In this document: in pieces, positions 44,153 through 51,586 of the stretch | Numbering within the stretch: the first letter of the stretch is position 1 | Layout: the number at the start of each line of letters is the position of its first letter | Source: Aurantiacibacter spongiae | Lineage (GTDB): Bacteria > Pseudomonadota > Alphaproteobacteria > Sphingomonadales > Sphingomonadaceae | Direction: 5' to 3' | Assembly: GCF_003815535.1 (NCBI RefSeq) | Contig: NZ_RPFZ01000001.1 | Coordinates: 62,001 to 126,000, forward strand | DNA length: 64,000 bases | The notes under the pieces: model-generated | What the model was told of the DNA's origin: nothing | The model's input: the letters and a program-made list of their open reading frames with translations, nothing else | The model's database searches: none | Program-made: the position numbers and the translations under genes

Positions 44153-45697
44153 TCAATAGGCCCGCGCGACGTATATCCGCTCGATCGCCGGCTTGCCAGT
44201 AAACAGGCAGATGCCATCGGCAGGGCGCGCATGAAGGGGCACGTTGCGGAAAGTGAGCTTGCGCTCCTTGAGCATCGCCACGACCCGGTCCAGATCGCTG
44301 CCGGTCGGGCGCGACCATTGCACCTCGGCCCATCCCGGATAGCGCTTGTCGTCGCCGAAAATGGCATCGAGCGCATCCATGTCGGCAACGTCGCGAGCGA
44401 TGTTCGCATCGCGCCGTTCGCGCGCGGTGACAAGCATGGCGTTCTGCATGTCGTCGAGGATGGACGGCACGGTCTGCATCGCCAGGTCGCGCGAAGGCGA
44501 CTGGAAGGCGGGCTTGCCCGTTGCCGTGTCCCACAATCCGTCGCGCCGCAGCAGGGAAACCACGCCATTTTCCACGTCGCGCGGGCCGACCTCGACGATG
44601 ACGGGCGCGCCCTTGCGCACCCAGTCCCATCGCTTGGTCGCGGCCTTGCCGGGCTTGTCGTCGAGCAGCACGCGCAGCTTCTCGCCCAGCGTGGTCTGGC
44701 CGGCGAGGCCGGCGCGCAGCCCCTCGCAGTAGTCGCGTACCGCGGCATCGCCGTCATTGTCCCTCAGCATCGGGAGAATGACCACCTGCCACGGCGCGAT
44801 GGCGGGCGGAACGCGCAGGCCATCATCGTCGCCATGCGTCATGATGACCCCGCCCACCATGCGCGTCGACATGCCGAAGCTGGTCGTATGGCACAGCTGT
44901 TCGCCGCCGTCCCTGTCCTGGAACCTGATGTCCGAGGCCTGCGCGAAATTGGTGCCGAGATAGTGGCTGGTGCCAGCCTGCAAGGCCTTGCCGTCCTGCA
45001 TCATCGCCTCGATCGACCAGGTCTCGACCGCGCCGGGGAACCGCTCGTTCTCCGGCTTTTCCCCCGCGATGACAGGGATGGCGAAATCCTCTTCCGCCGC
45101 GGCGCGATAGATTTCGAGCGTGCGCAGGGTATGGGCCCTCGCATCGTCCGCATCCTCATGCGCGGTGTGGCCTTCCTGCCAGAGGAATTCGCTCGTGCGC
45201 AGGAACATGCGCGTGCGCATTTCCCAGCGCACCACGTTGGCCCACTGGTTGAGCTTCAACGGAAGATCCCGCCAGCTGCGGACCCAGCGGCTCATGGCGT
45301 CGCCGATGATCGTCTCGCTTGTCGGCCGCACCACTAGCGGCTCCTCCAGCCTGGCCTCCGGATCGGGGATCAGCCCGCCCTTCCCGTCAGCGATCAGACG
45401 GTGATGGGTGACGACCGCCATTTCCTTTGCGAAGCCTTCGACATGGGCGGCCTCGCGTTCGAAATTCGCGAGCGGAATGAACAGCGGAAAATAGCAGTTG
45501 TCGTGGCCGGTCGCCTTTATCCGCTCGTCCAGCAGACGCTGCATCCGCTCCCATATACCATAGCCCCAGGGCTTGATGACCATGCAGCCACGCACGCCCG
45601 ATTCCTCCGCCATGTCGGCGGCGGATACGACCTCCTGATACCAGGCCGCGAAATCATCGGCGCGCCGGGTGGATAGAGCGTGGCGAATGTCGGGCAT
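44153..45697 (-). CDS. proS: Prolyl-tRNA synthetase, eukaryote/archaea-like form
   Basis: The 514-residue enzyme charges tRNA-Pro. It lacks the YbaK-like editing insertion of bacterial ProRS and shows the eukaryote/archaea-like features: FPLFIPLANFEREAAHVEGF, RPTSETI (motif 2 region), and a C-terminal extension ending in Tyr (ERIYVARAY). The C-terminal zinc domain is reduced, keeping one Cys (GICLFTGKPA). Such forms are known in some bacteria, including sphingomonads as I recall. The ATG at 45697 begins the conserved region. phaR lies 93 bases upstream. Confidence 0.95.
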   Translation of the reverse strand: MPDIRHALSTRRADDFAAWYQEVVSAADMAEESGVRGCMVIKPWGYGIWERMQRLLDERIKATGHDNCYFPLFIPLANFEREAAHVEGFAKEMAVVTHHRLIADGKGGLIPDPEARLEEPLVVRPTSETIIGDAMSRWVRSWRDLPLKLNQWANVVRWEMRTRMFLRTSEFLWQEGHTAHEDADDARAHTLRTLEIYRAAAEEDFAIPVIAGEKPENERFPGAVETWSIEAMMQDGKALQAGTSHYLGTNFAQASDIRFQDRDGGEQLCHTTSFGMSTRMVGGVIMTHGDDDGLRVPPAIAPWQVVILPMLRDNDGDAAVRDYCEGLRAGLAGQTTLGEKLRVLLDDKPGKAATKRWDWVRKGAPVIVEVGPRDVENGVVSLLRRDGLWDTATGKPAFQSPSRDLAMQTVPSILDDMQNAMLVTARERRDANIARDVADMDALDAIFGDDKRYPGWAEVQWSRPTGSDLDRVVAMLKERKLTFRNVPLHARPADGICLFTGKPAIERIYVARAY

Positions 45698-45790
45698 GGT
45701 GCGTCCTGAAACACGGGAAGGAAGGGGATGACCCGTCGCCGCCAATGGCAATGTCCGGAGGGCGTGTCGAGAGCGCGTCGCCCGTTGTCG

Positions 45791-46375
45791 TCAATCCTGC
45801 AACTTGTCCAGCTTGCGCTGCATTTCCGCCATCTGCGCCTTGAGCGCGTCGATGTCGCTGTCGCGTCCGGCGTCGTCGGCCGGCTGCTGCGTCCTGCCAT
45901 TCGCCGAACCGCCCGGCGCGGGCGAGCTTCCCGGCATGAAGGCGTTGGCGGCGGCCTGGAACATGGCCATGTTGCGCTCCGCCATCTTGGCGAAGGCGTT
46001 CGGACCGACATTGGCGGTGAACGCCTCGTGCAGCTTGGCCTGGTTGGTGCGGAAATTGTTCATCGCCGCTTCCAGATAGGGCGGCATCATGGCCTGCATG
46101 GAATTGCCGTACATGCCGATCAGCTGGCGCAGGAAGCTGACGGGCAGCATCTGCTCGCCCTGCGATTCCTCCTCCATGATGATCTGCGTCAGGATGGCAT
46201 GGGTGATATCCTTGCCGGTCTTCGCGTCGAGCACTTGGAACTCGACGTCGTCGCGCACCATGCGGCCGAGGTCGTCGAGCGTTATGTAGCTGGAGGATTG
46301 CGTGTTGTAGAGCCGCCGGTTGGCGTATTTCTTGATGATAACGGGCTGCTCGCCCGGCTGATCGCGGTCCGCCAT
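45791..46375 (-). CDS. phaR: Polyhydroxyalkanoate synthesis repressor PhaR
   Basis: PhaR binds DNA and PHB granules and controls phasin and synthase genes. The 194-residue protein has the N-terminal DNA-binding domain with IIKKYANRRLYNTQSSSYIT and the following PHB accumulation regulatory domain (about 65-130, rich in Met and Gln), then a disordered part and a C-terminal short coiled coil. CAGGAGGGCC precedes the ATG. No PHB synthase is in the window. Confidence 0.95.
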   Translation of the reverse strand: MADRDQPGEQPVIIKKYANRRLYNTQSSSYITLDDLGRMVRDDVEFQVLDAKTGKDITHAILTQIIMEEESQGEQMLPVSFLRQLIGMYGNSMQAMMPPYLEAAMNNFRTNQAKLHEAFTANVGPNAFAKMAERNMAMFQAAANAFMPGSSPAPGGSANGRTQQPADDAGRDSDIDALKAQMAEMQRKLDKLQD

Positions 46376-46433
46376 CGAAGGCCCTCCTGTTGCAACTGCA
46401 CATGTCTTAGCATTCGCAGCATTGCGCTGGCAA

Positions 46434-47477
46434 TTACCGCGTTTTTGGCTGTCGGGAGAACCGGCTCCCCAGCACCGTGAGCAGTTCGTATTGCGACAGG
46501 CCGGTGAGTTCCGCCGCGTGCGGTAAATCGTAGGGAATCGTCAGGAAATCGCCTTCGCGAACATCGTGCCCGGTGCAATCGACGATCGTCATGTCCATCG
46601 AAACGCGCCCCACGATGGGCAGGGCCGCATCCCCGTGAAAAAGCGCGCCCTCCCGCCCCCAGCAGCGCAGGATGCCGTCGGCATAGCCGCAAGCGACGGT
46701 CGCCACGCGCATCGCGCGTTCGGCGGTGAAGGTGGCATTGTAGCCCACGCTCTCACCCGCGGATAGCGCGCGCACCTGCAACACCGCGGCCTCGGGATAG
46801 GCGACCTGACGGATCGTGCCGGCAAGCGCGGGACGCGGAATGCCGCCGTAAAGCGCCAGGCCGGGCCGGGTGAGGTCGAGGCGGAAGTCCGGCCCGAGCG
46901 CGATGCCGGCGCTGTTGGCCAGGCTCCGTCGCGTGTCCGGAAATTGCGCCGCGACCTCGCGGAAGGTGTAAAGCTGCCGGGCATTGAGCGCGCTGTCCTC
47001 GTCGGCCGAGGCGAGGTGCGACATCAGGACCTCGATCTCCAACCTCGCGATGAGCGGATCGCCCACATGCGCCGGTTCCAGGCCGAGCCGGTTCATGCCG
47101 CTGTCGACCATCAGGTGGCACGGCCCGCCCCCGCTCTCTACCCAGACGTTGGCCTGGTGAAGCGAGTTGATGACCGGCACCGCCCCGCTCGCCCGCGCGA
47201 AGGCGGCTTCGGCTGCGTCGGCGACACCGTGCAGGACGCTGACAGAGGCTCCCGGCGCGGCGTCGAGGACGGCCGGAACCTCCTGCCAGTGGGCGACGAA
47301 GAAGCTGCGCGCGCCCGCCTTGGCCAGGGCGGGAACGACGATGCCCGCGCCCAGGCCATAGCCGTCCGCCTTGACCGCCGCGCCCGTCTCCGCATCGCCC
47401 GAAAGCCGGTCGAGCGCGTGCCAGTTGGCCGCCAGCGCCTCCCTGTCTATCAGCAGGCGCAGCGCGGCGGGCGGCAA
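46434..47477 (-). CDS. alr: Alanine racemase
   Basis: Alr is a PLP enzyme supplying D-Ala for peptidoglycan. The catalytic Lys is in AAVKADGYGLGA and the catalytic Tyr in SVGYNATF. MVDSGMNRLG and the GRVSMDM segment are also present. The frame is open far upstream into the MFS gene, and no ATG lies near the conserved start. I use TTG at 47477 (347 residues), just after the MFS stop. TTG at 47534, overlapping the MFS gene, or CTG in between are alternatives. Confidence 0.92.
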   Translation of the reverse strand: MPPAALRLLIDREALAANWHALDRLSGDAETGAAVKADGYGLGAGIVVPALAKAGARSFFVAHWQEVPAVLDAAPGASVSVLHGVADAAEAAFARASGAVPVINSLHQANVWVESGGGPCHLMVDSGMNRLGLEPAHVGDPLIARLEIEVLMSHLASADEDSALNARQLYTFREVAAQFPDTRRSLANSAGIALGPDFRLDLTRPGLALYGGIPRPALAGTIRQVAYPEAAVLQVRALSAGESVGYNATFTAERAMRVATVACGYADGILRCWGREGALFHGDAALPIVGRVSMDMTIVDCTGHDVREGDFLTIPYDLPHAAELTGLSQYELLTVLGSRFSRQPKTR

Positions 47478-47490
47478 TGCGGACAGGAGA

Positions 47491-49149
47491 TCAGGCAGCG
47501 TCCTCTCCGAATTCGCGCGGCGGGCCGCCGGCAATACCCCACCACGCGACGATGGCGCCGAATGCGACGATGGCCCAGGTGTACCACAACCCGGCATAGA
47601 CGTCGCCCGACCGTGCGACGATGTAGCTCGAGATAAGCGGCAGGAACCCGCCGAGATAGCCTGCGCCGATATGGTAGGGAATCGACATGGAGGAATAGCG
47701 GATCTGCGGCGGAAACATTTCGGCAAGCAGCGCGGCGACAGACCCGTATGTCAGCGCCGAGAGCATTCCCATGACGAGGATCAGCGCGATGATGCCGGCC
47801 ACGTTGGCGATCGGCGGGGTCTGCCGTTCGAAGGCGAAGCCGCTATCGGTCAGGGCGGAGAGAATGCCGACGCGCCGGGCGTCGGCGTCCTCCATCCAGT
47901 CATCGGCGATCGCCACCTGCGCGCCGCCGACCGTGATCGCGGGCGCCGCCCCCTGCTCGATCGAATAGGGCACCCCGGCCGCGGTCAGCGTTTCCAGCAG
48001 CTTTCCGCACCCGCTCTGCTCTCCGCCCAACATCTCGGCGAAGGGATCGGTCGTGCAGTCGCTGCCGGTCACGACCACCGGCGTGGCTTCGGCGGCGCGG
48101 GCGAGGCCGGGATTGGCGAGCGCGCCCATGCCCCAGAAGACCGGGAACAGCAGCACCAGCGCCGCCAGGGCGCCGATCAGGAGGGGCGTCTTGCGCCCAA
48201 CCCTGTCGGACCAGCGGCCGACCACGAGGTAGAACCCCATCGAGATGCCACCCGCGACCATCAGGATGATCTCGACCAGTTCCTCCTCCACCCGCATGGG
48301 ACCGCGAAGAAAGCTCAGGCTGCTGAAGAAGGCGGTGTACCAGATCGTCGTCAGGACGCCGGTGATGCCGAACAGCGCGACGAAGATGCGGCGCTTGTTG
48401 CGGGGATAGGTGAAGCTTTCGACGAAGGGATTGCCCGACGTCTCGCCGGCGGCTTTCATCGCTTGGAAGACAGGGCTTTCCGACAGTTTCAGGCGCATCC
48501 AGAGCGATATGGCGAGAAGGACGATCGACAGCAGGAACGGCACGCGCCAGCCCCACTGCGCGAAGGCGTCGGGCGGGATCGCGGCGCGACAGGCGAGCAC
48601 GACGATGATCGATAGCACGAAGCCGCCGACCACGCTTGCCTGGATGAAACTGGTGTAGAAACCGCGCTTTTCGGGCGGGGCGTGTTCCGCGACATAGATC
48701 GCCGCGCCGCCATACTCGCCGCCCAGCGCCAGCCCCTGGAGGATTCGCAGGCCGATGACGATGATCGGCGCGGCCAGGCCGATACTGGCCGCAGTCGGGA
48801 TCAGACCGACGCCGGCCGTGGCGATCCCCATCAGCGTGACGGTCACGAGAAAGGTGTATTTGCGCCCCAGCCTGTCGCCGAGGAAGCCGAACAGGATCGC
48901 GCCGAGCGGGCGGAACCCGAAGCCGACCGCGAAGCCGGCCCAGACCAGCAGCAGTTGCAGCGTCTCGTTCCCGGCCGGAAAGAAGGCGGCCCCGATCAGG
49001 GCGGCGAGCGTGCCGTAGATGAAGAAATCGTACCACTCGAAGATGGTCCCCGCCGAACTGGCCGCGATGACGAGGCGGATGTCCCTCGCCGTCGGCTCCC
49101 CTGCCGGTGTCGCGCCTGCCGCGCCGTTCTCTCCCCCCGGATCGCTCAT
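47491..49149 (-). CDS. MFS transporter of the metabolite:H+ symporter type
   Basis: The 552-residue carrier has 12 membrane segments and the family signatures: GTIFEWYDFF in helix 1, the loop GDRLGRKYTF after helix 2, and LGGEYGGAA in helix 5, as in the ProP/KgtP/MHS group. An unusual hydrophilic insertion of about 95 residues with two Cys (about 345-440) lies between late helices, probably outside the membrane. Substrate is unknown. It is 10 bases from the Fe-S scaffold-like gene and adjoins alr. Confidence 0.9.
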   Translation of the reverse strand: MSDPGGENGAAGATPAGEPTARDIRLVIAASSAGTIFEWYDFFIYGTLAALIGAAFFPAGNETLQLLLVWAGFAVGFGFRPLGAILFGFLGDRLGRKYTFLVTVTLMGIATAGVGLIPTAASIGLAAPIIVIGLRILQGLALGGEYGGAAIYVAEHAPPEKRGFYTSFIQASVVGGFVLSIIVVLACRAAIPPDAFAQWGWRVPFLLSIVLLAISLWMRLKLSESPVFQAMKAAGETSGNPFVESFTYPRNKRRIFVALFGITGVLTTIWYTAFFSSLSFLRGPMRVEEELVEIILMVAGGISMGFYLVVGRWSDRVGRKTPLLIGALAALVLLFPVFWGMGALANPGLARAAEATPVVVTGSDCTTDPFAEMLGGEQSGCGKLLETLTAAGVPYSIEQGAAPAITVGGAQVAIADDWMEDADARRVGILSALTDSGFAFERQTPPIANVAGIIALILVMGMLSALTYGSVAALLAEMFPPQIRYSSMSIPYHIGAGYLGGFLPLISSYIVARSGDVYAGLWYTWAIVAFGAIVAWWGIAGGPPREFGEDAA

Positions 49150-49159
49150 GGCGAGGTGA

Positions 49160-49591
49160 CTAGCGCGCGGCGGGGGGCGAGGAAAGGGCGTCGAGGGCGG
49201 CCTTCCACGGGAGCAGGATCGCCTCGTGCCGGCCGGGGTAGTCCCGCGCGGCGGCGATCAGCTCCAGATCGGGCCAGTCGGGCAATGCGCCCTCCCCCGC
49301 GAGCCAGGCGCGAAGCGCCGCGTGGGCGGCCACGATCTCGCCGCGCGAACGCTGCCGGACGTGCCGAGCGAACACGGCCGCCGACGCCTGACCGACGGCG
49401 CAGGCATGCGATCTGAGACCAAGGGCGGCCACGTTTCCCCCCTCGTCGAGATCGAGGTCGAGTGCGAGGGTCGAACCGCACGCGGCGGCGCGGGCGCGGG
49501 CATGGAGGGCGGCACCGGGTCGCGGCGGATAGGCCGCGAGTTCGACCGCCGCCGCCAGCATTTGCGGGGTATAGAGCCGGTCGGCGCTCAT
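49160..49591 (-). CDS. IscU/SufU-like Fe-S scaffold homologue, third cysteine absent
   Basis: The 143-residue protein has the IscU/SufU fold pattern: AACGSTLALDLDLDEGG near residue 37 (first Cys) and SHACAVGQASAAVF near 62 (second Cys). The third cluster-ligand Cys, expected near the C-terminal PGRHEAILLPW segment, is replaced. It may therefore bind zinc or a labile cluster, or act otherwise; the usual annotation is iron-sulfur assembly scaffold. The ATG at 49591 overlaps the cvpA stop by 4 bases. A longer upstream frame is a shadow of cvpA. Confidence 0.8.
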   Translation of the reverse strand: MSADRLYTPQMLAAAVELAAYPPRPGAALHARARAAACGSTLALDLDLDEGGNVAALGLRSHACAVGQASAAVFARHVRQRSRGEIVAAHAALRAWLAGEGALPDWPDLELIAAARDYPGRHEAILLPWKAALDALSSPPAAR

Positions 49592-50118
49592 TCGTCGGCG
49601 TTCGGCTCCGCCCCGATCGCCGCGACCCGTTCCCGCCGCTCCGCGATGATCTGCACCATCGCCTTGGATGCCGCATCGACGAACTGGTAGGTTCGCGCTT
49701 CCGAGATCCAGTCTGGCCGCCCGCGCGCGCCCCATATCGTGTCGTAGCCGAGCGCCAGCAGCGAAAACGCGATGACGACCATGATGACGCCCTTCACCGC
49801 GCCGAAGCCGAAGCCCAGTACCCGGTCGATAGGCCCGAGCACCGACTTGCGCGACTGACGCCCGGCTAAATTCGCGATGAGCTTCATCGCCGCATAGGGA
49901 ATCAGCAGCAGCATCGCGAAGGCGAGGATCGCCGCGGTCACGGGCGAGCCCATGTAGTCGAGGATGAGGGCGGTGAGGTCGGTATGCAGGTAGCGGATGG
50001 CCAGGATCGCCAGCACCCACGCCGCCAGCGACAGCACCTCCTGCACGAAACCGCGCAGGAAACCGCCGACCGCGGCAACGCCCACGACCAGCAGAACTAT
50101 GAGATCGAAACCCGTCAT
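49588..50118 (-). CDS. CvpA family membrane protein
   Basis: CvpA proteins are inner-membrane proteins first linked to colicin V production and later to envelope stress resistance. The 176-residue product has four membrane helices in the first 125 residues, with VVGVAAVGGFLRGF in helix 1 and GFGFGAVKGV near residue 100 as family signatures, followed by a charged cytoplasmic tail. It is 12 bases after radA and overlaps the scaffold-like gene. Confidence 0.92.
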   Translation of the reverse strand: MTGFDLIVLLVVGVAAVGGFLRGFVQEVLSLAAWVLAILAIRYLHTDLTALILDYMGSPVTAAILAFAMLLLIPYAAMKLIANLAGRQSRKSVLGPIDRVLGFGFGAVKGVIMVVIAFSLLALGYDTIWGARGRPDWISEARTYQFVDAASKAMVQIIAERRERVAAIGAEPNADE

Positions 50119-50130
50119 CCGCGCAACTGA

Positions 50131-51498
50131 TTATGCACTCGCCATCACCCGGTCAACGAGCGCGGTGATGATGGCCACGTCGCGGTACCGCATGCCCTCC
50201 ACGTCCCCGCCCGCATCGGCCGGGCCGCAGGCGACCGAGAAACCCAGCTTCGCCGCCTCTTTCTGGCGCAACGAAGCGTGGGAAACGGGACGCACCTCTC
50301 CCGACAGCGCCGTCTCGCCGAACCACACCGAACCGCCCGGCAGGGGTCGATCGGCGAGCGCCGAAACCAGCGCCGCGGCCACTGCCAGGTCGGCGGCCGG
50401 GTCGGCCAGGCGATAGCCCCCGGCGACGTTGAGATAGACCTCGGCCGTGCTGAAGTTGAGGCCGCAGCGCGATTCCAGCACCGCCAGCAGCATGGCGAGA
50501 CGTCCGCTGTCCCAGCCCACGACCGCGCGCCGGGGCGTAGCGCCCGATTGCAGGCGCACGATCAGCGCCTGTATTTCCACCAGAACGGGCCGCGTTCCTT
50601 CCAGCGCAGGGAACACGGCCGCGCCGGGAATCGGTTCCTCCCGCCCCGACAGGAACAGCGAGGAGGGGTTGGCAACCTCGTCCAGACCGTGCCCCTCCAT
50701 CGCGAAAACGCCGATCTCGTCCACCGCCCCGAAGCGGTTCTTGAGGCTGCGCAGGATGCGGTACTGGTGACTCCGCTCCCCCTCGAAACTCATGACGGTG
50801 TCGACCATGTGTTCGAGCACGCGCGGCCCGGCGATGTTGCCATCCTTCGTCACGTGTCCGACCAGAACGAGCGCGCAGCCGGTTTCCTTGGCGTAGCGGA
50901 TCAGTTCGAACGCCGAGGCGCGCACCTGGCTGACGGTGCCGGGTGCCCCCTCGATCTGATCGGAGTGCATCGTCTGGATCGAATCCACGATCAGCAGGTC
51001 GGGCGGCCCGCCCTGCCCGAGAGTGGTGAGAATATCGCGCACCGACGTCGCCGCCGCCAGCTTCAGCGGCGCCTTGCTGAGTCCGAGGCGAGCGGCGCGC
51101 ATGCGTATCTGCCCGGTCGCTTCCTCCCCGCTGACATAGACGGCATCGCCGCCCGCACCGGCGATGGCGGCGGACGCCTGGAGCAGCAGGGTGGACTTGC
51201 CGATCCCCGGCTCTCCGCCCATCAGGATCGCCGAACCGGGCACCAGGCCACCGCCCAGCGCCCGGTCAAATTCGCGAATGCCGGTCGATCGCCGGTCGAG
51301 CGGCCGGGTCGGTTCGTCCAGCGTCTCGAACGCGAAGGAACGCCCGCCGCTAGACAAATCGTGCCTGGCCGCGAACTTCGTCTCGGGTGCGTCCTCGACC
51401 AGGGTGTTCCACTGCGAGCAGTCGCCGCACTGGCCCTGCCAGCGGGTCGCAACGCTGCCGCATTCGGTGCAGACATAACGGCGTTTGGGCCTGGCCAT
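50131..51498 (-). CDS. radA: DNA repair protein RadA (Sms)
   Basis: RadA is a RecA-like helicase that drives branch migration in recombination. The 455-residue protein has the N-terminal zinc finger CTECG...CGDC (residues about 10-30), Walker A GGEPGIGKST, the RadA-specific KNRFG motif, and a C-terminal Lon-protease-like domain. The ATG at 51498 directly precedes the zinc finger. It is divergent from the patatin gene with 88 bases between, and begins the run radA-cvpA-scaffold-MFS-alr. Confidence 0.97.
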   Translation of the reverse strand: MARPKRRYVCTECGSVATRWQGQCGDCSQWNTLVEDAPETKFAARHDLSSGGRSFAFETLDEPTRPLDRRSTGIREFDRALGGGLVPGSAILMGGEPGIGKSTLLLQASAAIAGAGGDAVYVSGEEATGQIRMRAARLGLSKAPLKLAAATSVRDILTTLGQGGPPDLLIVDSIQTMHSDQIEGAPGTVSQVRASAFELIRYAKETGCALVLVGHVTKDGNIAGPRVLEHMVDTVMSFEGERSHQYRILRSLKNRFGAVDEIGVFAMEGHGLDEVANPSSLFLSGREEPIPGAAVFPALEGTRPVLVEIQALIVRLQSGATPRRAVVGWDSGRLAMLLAVLESRCGLNFSTAEVYLNVAGGYRLADPAADLAVAAALVSALADRPLPGGSVWFGETALSGEVRPVSHASLRQKEAAKLGFSVACGPADAGGDVEGMRYRDVAIITALVDRVMASA

Positions 51499-51586
51499 GT
51501 CGCGGTCGCTACCCGGAACAGATTGGGAACACAAGAGCGGATCGGGGGCTTTGCACGGTGCGCCCGCTTCTGCCAAGAGAGGGGCG

